Positions 33,704-42,351 of a DNA stretch of 64,000 nucleotides are shown here, in pieces; the first letter of the stretch is position 1; each line of letters opens with the position of its first letter. The notes beneath the pieces are model-generated. The model had not been told where the DNA came from. It saw only the letters and a program-made list of their open reading frames with translations, and did no database searches. The stretch comes from Comamonas thiooxydans (GTDB lineage: Bacteria; Pseudomonadota; Gammaproteobacteria; Burkholderiales; Burkholderiaceae_C), in contig NZ_AP026738.1 of the NCBI RefSeq assembly GCF_002157685.2, positions 4,836,001 to 4,900,000 on the forward strand, given 5' to 3'. A program made the position numbers and the translations under genes.

Positions 33704-34561
33704 ATGAGCGAGGCTGAAGAACAGACCCTGTTGCCGGGCCAGAACCCGGACGCTCCTGACCCGTCGCCTTCGGTCGTCGATCAGGTGGCTCTTGCACGCC
33801 TGTACGGCGAGCCGCTGTTTGCGCTGCCCCAGGATCTCTATATCCCGCCCGATGCGCTGGAAGTCTTTCTCGAAGCCTTTGAAGGCCCGCTGGACTTGCT
33901 GCTCTATCTGATCCGCAAGCAGAACTTCAATATCCTCGACATCCCCATGCTGGACGTGACGCGCCAGTACATGACCTATGTGGACGAGGTGCGCAGCCGC
34001 AATCTGGAGCTGGCAGCCGAATACCTGCTGATGGCGGCCATGCTCATCGAGATCAAGTCGCGCATGCTGCTGCCGCCCAAGAAGCAGGAGGACGGCGAGG
34101 AAGCCGAGGATCCGCGCGCCGAGCTGGTGCGCCGCCTGCTCGAATACGAGCAGATGAAGCTGGCCGCCCAGCAGCTGGGACAGCTGCCCACCTACGGACG
34201 TGACTTTCTCAAGGCCACGGTCTATATCGAGCAAAGCCTGCAACCGCGCTTTCCGGATGTGGAAATCGGCGAGCTGCAAGCCGCCTGGCGCGACATCCTC
34301 AAGCGCGCCAAGCTGGTACAAAGCCACAAGATCACGCGCGAAGAGCTGTCGGTGCGCGAGTACATGAGCCAGATCCTCAAGCAGTTGCAGGGCCAGCGTT
34401 TCGTGGAGTTCGAGCGCATCTTCAACCCGGAAAAAGGCTCGACCGTGCTGGTCGTGACCTTTATCGCCATGCTGGAGCTGGCCAAGGAAACGCTGATCGA
34501 AATCACCCAGGCCGAAGCCTATGCGCCCATTTATGTGCGTCTGGCCTATACCCCGGTGTGA
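33704..34561 (+). CDS. scpA: Segregation and condensation protein A
   Basis: A 285-residue ScpA, the kleisin subunit that with ScpB and SMC compacts and segregates the chromosome. The N-terminal SMC-binding domain contains FEGPLDLLLYLIRKQNFNIL (about residue 54) and the conserved YLLMAAMLIEIKSRMLLP. The C-terminal winged helix has VTFIAMLELAKETLIEITQ. scpB is not beside it. The order DUF3460-scpA is typical for Burkholderiales. Confidence 0.95.
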   Translation: MSEAEEQTLLPGQNPDAPDPSPSVVDQVALARLYGEPLFALPQDLYIPPDALEVFLEAFEGPLDLLLYLIRKQNFNILDIPMLDVTRQYMTYVDEVRSRNLELAAEYLLMAAMLIEIKSRMLLPPKKQEDGEEAEDPRAELVRRLLEYEQMKLAAQQLGQLPTYGRDFLKATVYIEQSLQPRFPDVEIGELQAAWRDILKRAKLVQSHKITREELSVREYMSQILKQLQGQRFVEFERIFNPEKGSTVLVVTFIAMLELAKETLIEITQAEAYAPIYVRLAYTPV

Positions 34562-34697
34562 GGCTTGAAACCGGTTGCAAGGCAACAGCCCTGTAACCCT
34601 ATGGCCCACCAGAAGTTCAGCAAGGGCTTACATTCACATCCAGGGCTGCTGCGTAGCGGCCCCTTGTTCCACCGCGCTTTGACGCGACACATTCGAC

Positions 34698-35336
34698 ATG
34701 ACATACAGCGTCAAAGAAATCTTCTACACCTTGCAAGGCGAAGGCGGCCAGGCCGGCGTGCCCGCCGTGTTCTGCCGCTTTGCGGGCTGCAATCTGTGGA
34801 CCGGCCGTGAACAGGATCGGCCCAACGCCACCTGCCAATTCTGCGACACCGATTTTGTCGGCACCGACGGCACCCTTGGCGGCAAGTTCGCCACGGCCGA
34901 TGAACTGGCCGAGCGCATTCTGAGCCAGTGGCCTGCCGACGACAGCCAGCACCGCATGGTGGTGTTGACGGGCGGCGAGCCTTTGCTGCAGGTCGACCAG
35001 GCCCTGATCGCAGCCCTGCATGCGCGCGGTTTTCGTATCTCGGTGGAAAGCAACGGCACGGTGGCCGCACCCGAAGGCATAGACTGGCTGTGCATCAGCC
35101 CCAAGGCCGGTGCCGACTGGATTCAGCGCAGCGGCCAGGAGCTCAAGCTGGTCTGGCCTCAGCCCACATTCGATCTGGCGGCCATTGAAGCCAGCACCGA
35201 GTTCCAGCACTATTTTCTGCAGCCCATGGACAATGCCCAGCAGAGCAGCAATATTGCCGCCTGTATCGCGCAATGCATGCAGCGCCCCGGCTGGCGCCTG
35301 AGCCTGCAAACCCACAAGCTCACGGGCATTAGATGA
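34698..35336 (+). CDS. queE: 7-carboxy-7-deazaguanine synthase
   Basis: A 212-residue radical SAM enzyme that turns 6-carboxy-tetrahydropterin into 7-carboxy-7-deazaguanine in queuosine synthesis. It starts with the family signature YSVKEIFYTLQGEGGQAG. The cluster cysteines are in CRFAGCNLW and CQFCDT, a stretched spacing typical of proteobacterial QueE rather than CX3CX2C. LTGGEPLLQ binds SAM. queD follows after a repeat element, so the two steps are encoded together. Confidence 0.95.
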   Translation: MTYSVKEIFYTLQGEGGQAGVPAVFCRFAGCNLWTGREQDRPNATCQFCDTDFVGTDGTLGGKFATADELAERILSQWPADDSQHRMVVLTGGEPLLQVDQALIAALHARGFRISVESNGTVAAPEGIDWLCISPKAGADWIQRSGQELKLVWPQPTFDLAAIEASTEFQHYFLQPMDNAQQSSNIAACIAQCMQRPGWRLSLQTHKLTGIR

Positions 35337-35409
35337 CCCCCCTGAGTCGCTTCGCGCCTTCCCCCCAGGGGGACGACGACCTTTGCTGCGGGGCGGCCCT
35401 TGCTGGCCG
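35336..35409 (+). repeat. GC-rich 3' element, copy 4 (between queE and queD)
   Basis: It begins at the queE stop codon: CCCCCCTGAGTCGCTTCGCG, a CCTTCCCCCC/GGGGGAC stem, GACGACC, and GCTGCGGGGCGGCCCTTGCT. Shorter central part than copies 2, 3 and 5. Confidence 0.75.
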
Positions 35410-35474
35410 TGCGCCATGGGGTCTGTTCCCAGCTCAAAGGCCGAAGGCAATGCTCAGCGCCACCGATCACTGAT

Positions 35475-35840
35475 ATGCAGTTCACCGTTCACCAGCGTTT
35501 TTTCTTCGATGCCGCCCATACCCTGGAGCGCGCTATCGAGACCGAGGGCAGCCGCCGTATTCACGGCCACACTTATTGGGCGGAAGTCAGCGTGACCGGG
35601 CCGCGCAATCCGGACAACGGCATGGTCATCGACCTCGGCCACCTGCGCGCGCGTCTGGAGCTGCTGCGCGACCAGCTCGACCATCACTTTCTCGATGAAG
35701 TGCCTGGCCTGGGCAAGCCCACGCTGGAAAACCTCAGTCTCTTCATCGCCAACGCCCTGGCCGACCTTGAGCCTGCGCCCAGCCGCATCCGTGTCTGGCG
35801 CGACAGCATTGGCGACGGCTGCGTGCTCGATCTGTCCTGA
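35475..35840 (+). CDS. queD: 6-carboxytetrahydropterin synthase-like protein with Ser at the catalytic Cys
   Basis: A 121-residue member of the PTPS/QueD family. The zinc histidines are clear: FFDAAH near residue 15 and HGHTY near residue 31, with DHHFLDEVPGL later. In E. coli QueD the catalytic cysteine sits four residues before HGH (CGRLHGH); here the same place is serine (SRRIHGH). Its position after queE argues that it makes the QueE substrate, possibly by a variant mechanism. The ATG at 35475 is chosen by alignment; the upstream frame is repeat sequence. Confidence 0.88.
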   Translation: MQFTVHQRFFFDAAHTLERAIETEGSRRIHGHTYWAEVSVTGPRNPDNGMVIDLGHLRARLELLRDQLDHHFLDEVPGLGKPTLENLSLFIANALADLEPAPSRIRVWRDSIGDGCVLDLS

Positions 35841-35873
35841 AGACAGCCGCCGCATCAACCCAAAAACAAACCC

Positions 35874-35900
35874 AAAAAAAGGCCCCGCTATTGCGGGGCC
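35874..35900 (-). terminator. Terminator of the porin gene
   Basis: GGCCCCGC-AATA-GCGGGGCC on the minus strand followed by seven T. It lies between queD and the porin and probably stops both converging transcripts, though the T-run favours the porin. Confidence 0.85.
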
Positions 35901-36004
35901 AGCTTGCTGAGAGTCAGACGGCTTCCCCACCAGGAGGCCTAACTCGGCAAGATCATCAGGCAGGAGAGCGCGGCAGCCGCCGCAGCTCTCTGATGCCCAT
36001 GCTC

Positions 36005-37033
36005 TTAGAAATTGTGGCGCAGGCCGATTTCGTAACCCGTCAGGCTCTTGCCCACAGCGGGTGTAGGGCTCAGCGACGAACCCAGCTTGCGGGAAGCCTT
36101 GTCGTCGTTGCTCATGCGTGCCACAGCAGCATAGATTTCGGTTCGCTTGGACAGCTTGTAGCCATAGCCCAGAGCCAGACGCTGGGAGTCCGCATCGTTT
36201 TGCTTCTTGTCCTTGTACCAGGTGTAGGCCGCGCGCAGTTCGCCGGCTCCCAGAGGCATCTTCACGCCCAGGCTGTACAGGTCGACACGCTTGCCGTTGC
36301 CTCGATCGGAAGCGATCAGCAGCATGGGGGTGACAATGCCGAAGTTGTAGGAGGCGCCCAGATTCATGGTCTTGTAGTCCATGCCAGCGGCAGCCGTACC
36401 GCCGCGTGCGATGCCGTAGGCTGCAGCAACGTTCAGAGGACCGTTGGCATAACCCAGTCGCAGGCCGGTGGAGCTGGCCAGGCTGTGGTCGTCGGCCTGC
36501 TCGCCAAAGCTGTGGGTCACCTGACCGTAAACGCCGCCCAGCTTGGGCAGCAGATAGCTGATGGCGTTGGAGTTGCGCTTGGGGTTGGAGCCCTCGGAAG
36601 TACCTGCAGCCGAACCGCTGATCAGGTTATGGCCGTTGATGGCACCCATGCCGGTGTCACCGAAGGCGTGGAAGGTCTCCAGGTTCTGGTAGGCGGGAGT
36701 CTTGTCGCGACCCAGGCGGACTTCACCGAAGTTGCCCAGCAGGCTGACGGTGGAGCGGCGATCGAACTTGAAGCCGGAAGCCGTGCCGTCATCCACGCTC
36801 AGGCTGCCTTCCAGCCAGAAATCGGCCTTCAGGCCACCGCCCAGATCTTCCACGCCACGGAAGCCCAGACGGCTGCTGGAGTTGCCGCCGTTGGCCAGGC
36901 CGGAAACGCTTTTGCCGGTCGTGGAGATGTGGGCCACCGACACGTCGGCCACGCCGAAGACGGTAACGCTGGATTGGGCCAGGGCACCGGCGGAGACGGT
37001 CAGGGCGGCAAGGGCGAGAAGAGTTCGTTTCAT
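36005..37033 (-). CDS. Outer-membrane porin (Gram-negative porin family)
   Basis: A 342-residue precursor with a signal peptide (MKRTLLALAALTVSAGALAQ) and a 16-strand porin barrel of the Burkholderiales OmpC-like type. Typical segments are SSVTVFGVADVSVAHISTTG at the mature N-terminus, LGGGLKADFWLEGS, and the final strand GYEIGLRHNF ending in aromatic Phe as the assembly signal. I start at ATG 37033; the frame extends 12 residues further. It probably allows general passage of small anions. No regulator is adjacent. Confidence 0.95.
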   Translation of the reverse strand: MKRTLLALAALTVSAGALAQSSVTVFGVADVSVAHISTTGKSVSGLANGGNSSSRLGFRGVEDLGGGLKADFWLEGSLSVDDGTASGFKFDRRSTVSLLGNFGEVRLGRDKTPAYQNLETFHAFGDTGMGAINGHNLISGSAAGTSEGSNPKRNSNAISYLLPKLGGVYGQVTHSFGEQADDHSLASSTGLRLGYANGPLNVAAAYGIARGGTAAAGMDYKTMNLGASYNFGIVTPMLLIASDRGNGKRVDLYSLGVKMPLGAGELRAAYTWYKDKKQNDADSQRLALGYGYKLSKRTEIYAAVARMSNDDKASRKLGSSLSPTPAVGKSLTGYEIGLRHNF

Positions 37034-37370
37034 GCTGTTCACTGTGTTTGTAGAAATGAGAAAGCCCATGCAGTACGGCTACGGCCTGCCTTGGACGGGC
37101 CCCGTCTGGGACTGAAGTCATTAAACAAAGTGAAAATGAAACATTAGTTACAACCCTTAAAGTCGCAATAAAACAACAATCACAACGACAATCGTCACAT
37201 CGTCCTACATGAGCCTATCGACATCGGGAATGCGCTAGCGCCGCATTTCCCTGTCAATGCCCTCAATGAACTACATGGGTTTTGCCGATCGCATTTAGAC
37301 TTGCGTGATTTTTCGCAAGCACAGGCCTGCCCCATTCCAGCAACGCGCAAAGCGCCCCAGAGAGACAACC
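37034..37370. other. Intergenic region between porin and panD (divergent)
   Basis: This 337-bp gap carries the porin promoter and leader on one side and the panD promoter on the other. It is AT-rich around 37130-37200, which fits a strong porin promoter. An imperfect palindrome centred on CGCTAGCG lies at about 37226-37252. No gene is seen. Confidence 0.45.
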
Positions 37371-37751
37371 ATGTTCCGCACCCTGCTCAAATCCAAGATC
37401 CACCGCGTCAAGACCACGCAATGCGAGCTGCACTACGAAGGCTCCTGCGCCATCGATGAGGATCTGCTGGATGCCGCCAACATTGCTGAAAACGAACAGG
37501 TCCATATCTGGAATATCGACAACGGAGAGCGCTTCGTGACCTACGCCATCAAGGGCGAGCGCGGCACGGGCATGATTTCCGTCAACGGCTCGGCTGCCCG
37601 CCGGGCCAGCGTGGGCGATCTGCTCATCATTGCCGCCTTCGCCCAGGTTCATGAAAGCGATGTGGCCGAGCACCAGCCCCAGCTGGTCTTTGTGGACGAC
37701 AGCAACAAACAGGTCGAGCTGCGCCACAAAGTGCCCACCCAGATGCTGTAA
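37371..37751 (+). CDS. panD: Aspartate 1-decarboxylase precursor
   Basis: A 126-residue PanD proenzyme that makes beta-alanine from aspartate for pantothenate and CoA synthesis. The self-cleavage site is clear: Gly24-Ser25 in [13 protein letters not shown]; cleavage generates the pyruvoyl group from Ser25. Lys9 (KSKIHR), Tyr58 ([14 protein letters not shown]) and NGSAAR are in their usual places. The ATG at 37371 follows an AGAGA-type ribosome site. panB and panC are 6 kb away rather than adjacent. Confidence 0.96.
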   Translation: MFRTLLKSKIHRVKTTQCELHYEGSCAIDEDLLDAANIAENEQVHIWNIDNGERFVTYAIKGERGTGMISVNGSAARRASVGDLLIIAAFAQVHESDVAEHQPQLVFVDDSNKQVELRHKVPTQML

Positions 37752-37789
37752 AAACGGCTTTTGCCTCCAACACCGAGCGAGAGAACTCC

Positions 37790-38155
37790 ATGCCTCATCT
37801 GCATATTGAATACACCGACAACCTGACCGGCCTGAACGAGCGCGAACTGATGCGCGACATCAACGCAGTGGTCTGCTCCCACCCCACCGTTCTCGATGAA
37901 GCCGATGTAAAGGCCCGTATTGCCTGCCTGAACATGGACCATGTCTATATCGGTACCCAGCCCGAAAAGCGCGGCTTTGTCCATGTGCACCTGCAGCTGA
38001 TGGCAGGCCGCAGCACCGAAGCCAAGAAGCAGATGTCGGACGGTATTGCCGAAGTGCTGCGCCGCCTCGTGCCCCAGCCTGCCGAGGTGATGGTGCAACT
38101 GAGCGTGGACGTATCCGATATGGACAAGGCCACCTACTTCAAGGGTCGCCTCTAA
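37790..38155 (+). CDS. 5-carboxymethyl-2-hydroxymuconate isomerase family protein
   Basis: A 121-residue tautomerase-superfamily protein. After removal of Met1, Pro1 (MPHLHIEYTDNL) is the catalytic base. The remaining family motif is HVYIGTQPEKRGFVHVHLQL. CHM isomerase acts in homoprotocatechuate breakdown, but no other genes of that pathway are here, so the substrate is open. It starts 38 bp after panD and is probably co-transcribed with it. Confidence 0.85.
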   Translation: MPHLHIEYTDNLTGLNERELMRDINAVVCSHPTVLDEADVKARIACLNMDHVYIGTQPEKRGFVHVHLQLMAGRSTEAKKQMSDGIAEVLRRLVPQPAEVMVQLSVDVSDMDKATYFKGRL

Positions 38156-38178
38156 GTCCTTCACGACTCCCGCCACAG

Positions 38179-38210
38179 CGCCCGCAGCTCTTGCTTGCGG
38201 GCGTTGTTGT
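38179..38210 (+). terminator. Probable terminator after the CHM isomerase gene
   Basis: CGCCCGCA and TGCGGGCG pair around a nine-base loop, followed by TTGTTGT. The T-run is interrupted, so it is a moderate call. Confidence 0.55.
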
Positions 38211-38272
38211 ATCAGGGACATCGGCTTGAATAGAAATCACCTTGCACCAAAGGCTCAAACAGTTCTTGAATC

Positions 38273-38956
38273 ATGAGCAGACCTGACCCTCGCCCCCGCT
38301 GCCCCGACTGTCACCGAGCGCTGCGCACCTGCATCTGCTCGCTGGCTCAGGCGGTTGCGCACCAGGTGGAGGTGCTGATCCTCATGCACCCCATGGAAGT
38401 GCACGAAGCCAAGGGCACGGGGCATCTGCTGCATCTGTGCCTGCCGCACAGCAGGGTCATGGTGGGCGAGGAATTCGATGCTGCCGAGCTGGAAGCGGCT
38501 CTGCATGGCAGATGGGGCAACTGGGCCGATACCGATACTGCGCCACGCCACAGCCTGCTGCTCTACCCCGATACCGCAGAGCAGGATGCCGCCCTGGGTC
38601 TGGCTGCGGCCAGCCCCCTGCCTTTGCCCTGGCCACAGCCGCCAGAGCGCCTTCGGCTGGTGGTCATCGACGGCACCTGGCGCAAAAGCCGCAAGATGCT
38701 CTATCTCAATCCTGCACTGCAGGCCCTGCCCCGCCTGCCCCTGCTCGACGTGGAGGACTCCGGCTACGCCATCCGCAAGGCCCATCTGCCCGGGCAGCTC
38801 TCCAGCTTCGAGGCTGCGACCCTGGCCTTGGCACAGCTGCAGACCCGGCCCGAAGATGCGACGGCCCATGCAGTGTTGCAGGAAGTCTTCAAGCAGTTTG
38901 TGGCGCAGCAGCTTCAGTTGTGCCAACGCAATCAGGCGCCCCAAAGGAGCGCCTGA
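38273..38956 (+). CDS. DTW domain protein (tRNA-uridine aminocarboxypropyltransferase family)
   Basis: A 227-residue DTW-domain protein. The N-terminal zinc motif CPDCHRALRTCIC is followed by the SPOUT-like domain, with the signature DGTWRKSRKM near residue 140. TapT/YfiP of E. coli in this family makes acp3U at tRNA position 47. The length and cysteine pattern fit. It is a stand-alone gene converging with the YiaA-like gene. Confidence 0.88.
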   Translation: MSRPDPRPRCPDCHRALRTCICSLAQAVAHQVEVLILMHPMEVHEAKGTGHLLHLCLPHSRVMVGEEFDAAELEAALHGRWGNWADTDTAPRHSLLLYPDTAEQDAALGLAAASPLPLPWPQPPERLRLVVIDGTWRKSRKMLYLNPALQALPRLPLLDVEDSGYAIRKAHLPGQLSSFEAATLALAQLQTRPEDATAHAVLQEVFKQFVAQQLQLCQRNQAPQRSA

Positions 38957-38983
38957 GTTTCAGCCGTCAAACGCTTTCCCGGC

Positions 38984-39502
38984 TTAGCGGTTGTTGGCCA
39001 CCTGCTCGGGCACATCGGCGGGCTTGGCGGGATCGGTCACCACCAGAGCGGGGCCGCTGCGCTCGTTCTTGCTGCGCTTGCGCTCTGCTGTTCCATCGTC
39101 GGCGCTCAGGCTGTCGCGGGTGTTTTTCTGCACGGCAATCGCGCCAAACAGAGCCAGTGCAAAAGCCATGGCATAGAAACCTTTTTCGCTGAGCTGCAAC
39201 GTGGCGTTGAAGAGACCTGTGCCCAGAAGCAGCACCGCGATGATCAGCGCCACCCAGCTGATGCCGAAGTAAATGCCGGTCACGGCAACGCCTTCGAGCT
39301 TGTCGCGCACGGTTTTTTGCAGCGAGATGGCCGAGTACAGACCCAGCACCAGCACGGCAAAGTAAAAGCCTTTCTCGTTGAGCTGCATGGCTGCATTCCA
39401 CAGCCCGGCCATGAAGGCTACGACACCCAGCAGCAAGGCGGCCCAGGATGCTCCGACAAAGGCGGTTGAAGGCTTGTGGCTGGTGACGGCTTGAGAGTTC
39501 AT
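38984..39502 (-). CDS. YiaA/YiaB-family inner-membrane protein
   Basis: A 172-residue protein with four membrane helices in two matching YiaAB units. The repeats are easy to see: [20 protein letters not shown] and [20 protein letters not shown]. The C-terminal 45 residues are charged and cytoplasmic. The function of the family is unknown. I start at ATG 39502 ([10 protein letters not shown]). It converges with the DTW gene. Confidence 0.85.
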   Translation of the reverse strand: MNSQAVTSHKPSTAFVGASWAALLLGVVAFMAGLWNAAMQLNEKGFYFAVLVLGLYSAISLQKTVRDKLEGVAVTGIYFGISWVALIIAVLLLGTGLFNATLQLSEKGFYAMAFALALFGAIAVQKNTRDSLSADDGTAERKRSKNERSGPALVVTDPAKPADVPEQVANNR

Positions 39503-39568
39503 GAGCTTGTCTCGAAAGTTGTGGTGAACGGATAGTAGAAAATCCATTCTCTCAAGCCAAGAGTTTCT

Positions 39569-39727
39569 TCACAAGGTATCGTTAGAAGATACCCAAAGAG
39601 CTGTTTCACTCATCAGCCACTGGATTGCCTGAACCGGCCCAGCTACGAACCCGGCGGCAGCGGCTTCATCCGGAGCACGGCCATCTGCCACTTCATGCGC
39701 CGTAGTGCCCAAAGCAGAAACCTGCAT
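39569..39727 (-). CDS. Possible small protein or decayed C-terminus
   Basis: In the 250-bp gap after the DUF4274 gene, a 52-codon frame from ATG 39727 reads like real protein (for example ALGTTAHEVADGRAPDEAAA and QAIQWLMSETALW). The frame is open for a few codons before the ATG as well. I recognise no family and see no good ribosome site. It may be the end of a lost gene. Confidence 0.25.
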   Translation of the reverse strand: MQVSALGTTAHEVADGRAPDEAAAAGFVAGPVQAIQWLMSETALWVSSNDTL

Positions 39728-39753
39728 GAGCGCAGCAACCAGGCTCTCAGGCG

Positions 39754-40326
39754 CTAATCCTCATCCTCGACCTCATCTCCATCCATGGCGGCATTGAGCT
39801 CCTCCTGGACATGGGGCGGCATCCCGTCTTCCCAGCCATGCTCGTCGACATAGGCATAGATATCGGGTTGCTCGCCGGGCACGGCCTGCAGCATGATGGC
39901 CGGAATCTGCCATTTGGCTTCATCGCCCTTGACGGCTTCGCTGGTCCAGTCATAGCCAGGATGCTTTTCATTGCCCGTGGGCGAGGCCAGATCGTTGGCC
40001 GGATCCCAGCCAATGGTGGCGGGAGCAAGATTGCCCTGTTCAAAGCGCTGGCTCAGAGCCTGCACACGGGCCCAGCCTGAGCGATTGATGCTGGGAACCT
40101 TGTCCTGCGAAGCATAGTGCTGGAAGTAGCCCGGCTGCTGATACCAGTACAAGGCCTTGGCAACGGCCGGCTCCAGCTTGGGATGCTTGCTGATCCAATC
40201 GGGCAACGCGCTGCCGTTGTCGTAGTTCATGGTGGTGACCACGGCCAGCCACTGAAGGGGCGTGGCAGTGGCCAGGAATTCCTTCATCAGGTCCAGATAC
40301 AGGGCATCAAAGTCGTCGTCATCCAT
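39754..40326 (-). CDS. DUF4274 domain protein
   Basis: A 190-residue acidic protein. The DUF4274 core includes TPLQWLAVVTTMNYDNGSAL and KALYWYQQPGYFQHY, and the tail is a run of acidic residues. DUF4274 proteins often sit near toxin-immunity genes, but nothing of that kind is close. I start at ATG 40326 (MDDDDFDALYLDL). Function unknown. Confidence 0.78.
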   Translation of the reverse strand: MDDDDFDALYLDLMKEFLATATPLQWLAVVTTMNYDNGSALPDWISKHPKLEPAVAKALYWYQQPGYFQHYASQDKVPSINRSGWARVQALSQRFEQGNLAPATIGWDPANDLASPTGNEKHPGYDWTSEAVKGDEAKWQIPAIMLQAVPGEQPDIYAYVDEHGWEDGMPPHVQEELNAAMDGDEVEDED

Positions 40327-40375
40327 GGCTGAGACTCCTCCAGGTTGCTTACATCCGCACGATAACAAACCAGGC

Positions 40376-41008
40376 CTAGGCGATCAAACGAGCATCCAGC
40401 CAGCCACGCAGGCTATTGATAAAGGCCCAGCCGCTGGCATGGCTTGCCTCTTGCAACGTCACCACCTGCTCTGTCAGCCGGCCCTGGGACAGGGCCAGTG
40501 CCCGCCCCACGCCCGGCAGCAGCCCGCATTGCAGCGGCGGGGTGACCCAGCGCCCATCCAGCTGCACGGCAATATTGCCGCGCGTGCCTTCGGTGATCTG
40601 ACCGTCCTCGTTGAAAAGCACGATATCGAAAATGCCGGCGCTCCGGGGCTTGAAAGCGTCGTAATGCTGACGTACCGAGGTTTTGAAACGCACCACATCG
40701 CTATGCGCCACCGCGTTTGCAATGGGTTGATGCGCCAGTTGCAGCGCCACCGGCTGGACCGTGGGCGGCAGGGGCTCGGCCGTGATCTGCACTTCACCCG
40801 TGATCGAAAGCGCCAGCCGCACTCGCCACTCGCCCATGGCATGAGTCTGTCTTGCCATGCGCTCCATATCGGACTCCAGCTGCATCTGCATCAAGGGATA
40901 GCGAAAATGCTGCGCCGTGATCTGCAGGCGCGCCCAATGCAAGGCCCAGTTCTGCCAGCGGCCTTCCTTGAGCGCCAGGGTTTCGAGGATCTCAAGATTC
41001 GTGTTCAT
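40376..41008 (-). CDS. pabC: Aminodeoxychorismate lyase-like aminotransferase class IV
   Basis: A 210-residue fold-IV PLP protein. It carries VVRFKTSVRQHYDAF (the PLP lysine segment) and FDIVLFNEDGQITEGTRGNI, the family signature. PabC releases pyruvate from aminodeoxychorismate, giving p-aminobenzoate for folate. Its ATG overlaps the pabB stop codon (ATGA), which ties it to that step. It is shorter than E. coli PabC (about 270) at the N-terminus, as is common for versions encoded with pabB. Confidence 0.88.
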   Translation of the reverse strand: MNTNLEILETLALKEGRWQNWALHWARLQITAQHFRYPLMQMQLESDMERMARQTHAMGEWRVRLALSITGEVQITAEPLPPTVQPVALQLAHQPIANAVAHSDVVRFKTSVRQHYDAFKPRSAGIFDIVLFNEDGQITEGTRGNIAVQLDGRWVTPPLQCGLLPGVGRALALSQGRLTEQVVTLQEASHASGWAFINSLRGWLDARLIA

Positions 41009-42189
41009 GCTCCAACACCTTGCTCAAGCACCTTCAGAAAAGCCTGCTTGTGCTGCCATTCCATCCATTCGTCAGCCGCATTGGCGCTGGCCGTGATGCC
41101 GCTGCCTATGCCGCAGCTCAGGCGCCCGTTCTTGAGCACCACCGTGCGAATGGGAACATTGAAAGTTGCGTGAATACTCCCCGGCTTGGCCCCGGGTCGC
41201 ACCACGCCCAGCGCACCGCAGTAGACGCCACGAGGCTCGGGCTCCAGCTCGCGAATCAGGCGCATGGCCTGGCGTTTGGGCGCCCCGGTAATCGAGCCGC
41301 AAGGGAACAGCGCCCCGAATACATCCACCAGTCGCACATCCGGGCGCGTGCGTGCCACCACATCCGAGGTCATCTGCCAGACGGCCGGCAGTGCCTGGAC
41401 CTGAAACAGCTGTGGCACTTTCACGCTGTGCGGCACGGCTATGCGTGACAGGTCGTTGCGCAGCAAATCCACGATCATCACGTTCTCGGCCCGCTCCTTG
41501 GCCGATTCGCGCATGGCTTGAGCAGCCCGTGCATCGGCTTCGGGGGTCTTGCCACGCGCCGCCGTGCCCTTCATGGGGCGGGTCAGAATCCGCTCGCCGT
41601 CCCAGTCGAAAAACAACTCCGGGGACAGCGACAGCACCTGCATGTCACCACTGTCGACCAGCGCCGCATAGCCTCCGGGCTGGGCCTGCTGCAGCCTTGC
41701 AAACAGCTCTTGGGCCAGTGCGGAAGTGTCGGACTCTTTCTCACCCGAAAGCTCTGCAGTCAAGGGGGCTGTGTAATTGATCTGATAGCAGTCGCCCGCC
41801 GCAATGGCCGCATGAATGCGCGCCACATGGGCATCGAACTGTTCGCGGCTCAGAGCCGTCTGCCAATGTATTGCCGCAGAAGACACGGGCGGGTTCTGCC
41901 CACAGGCAGCCGACGGCGCGCGATGCAGGCCGAACCAGACCAGCGGCTGGCCAGCGGAATTCCTATGCACGGTCTCGGCATAGGCGCGATCAAACCCGCT
42001 GGCCGCCTCGTAGGCCAGCCAGCCCACGCACCACAGGCCTTGCTCGGCAGCCTGCTGCACGGCTTCCAGCACGGCAGGCACGTCCTCGGGCCGATACGCT
42101 TGCAAGACCTTCTCGGGCTCGCCAAAGCCATGCTGCAAACGGGCAGCATCCGTCTGCCAGGGAGCGGTGAAATCAAGAACGGTTTTCAA
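41005..42189 (-). CDS. pabB: Aminodeoxychorismate synthase component I
   Basis: A 394-residue chorismate-using enzyme. The C-terminal chorismate-binding core contains RILTRPMKGTAARGKTP and FGALFPCGSITGAPKRQAM, and the late HATFNVPIRT. It aminates chorismate to aminodeoxychorismate, with PabA supplying ammonia. It begins with TTG at 42189; a good AGGTGA ribosome site six bases upstream supports this rare start. The next gene, pabC, overlaps. PabA is not in the window. Confidence 0.93.
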   Translation of the reverse strand: MKTVLDFTAPWQTDAARLQHGFGEPEKVLQAYRPEDVPAVLEAVQQAAEQGLWCVGWLAYEAASGFDRAYAETVHRNSAGQPLVWFGLHRAPSAACGQNPPVSSAAIHWQTALSREQFDAHVARIHAAIAAGDCYQINYTAPLTAELSGEKESDTSALAQELFARLQQAQPGGYAALVDSGDMQVLSLSPELFFDWDGERILTRPMKGTAARGKTPEADARAAQAMRESAKERAENVMIVDLLRNDLSRIAVPHSVKVPQLFQVQALPAVWQMTSDVVARTRPDVRLVDVFGALFPCGSITGAPKRQAMRLIRELEPEPRGVYCGALGVVRPGAKPGSIHATFNVPIRTVVLKNGRLSCGIGSGITASANAADEWMEWQHKQAFLKVLEQGVGA

Positions 42190-42220
42190 GTCAGATCACC
42201 TGCAAGCACACTATCAATAT

Positions 42221-42239
42221 GCGCTGAATGCTATCAAAC
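42221..42239. repeat. AT-rich element, copy d (GCGC-N5-GCTAT)
   Basis: GCGCTGAATGCTATCAAAC, a near-perfect copy just upstream of pabB, between its ribosome site and the terminator at 42271. Confidence 0.7.
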
Positions 42240-42270
42240 TTGCTATATCCATCAGCCTGGCATTGCCGGC

Positions 42271-42304
42271 ATAAAAAAACGCGCTGAAGGAATCCCTCAG
42301 CGCG
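42271..42304 (-). terminator. Terminator between the DUF4148 gene and pabB
   Basis: On the minus strand CGCGCTGA and TCAGCGCG pair (with further pairing inside) and are followed by seven T. It ends the DUF4148 transcript before pabB begins. Confidence 0.88.
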
Positions 42305-42351
42305 CATCCACCAATGGGCCACCTCTATCGGATGGCTAAGAGAGAACTCTA

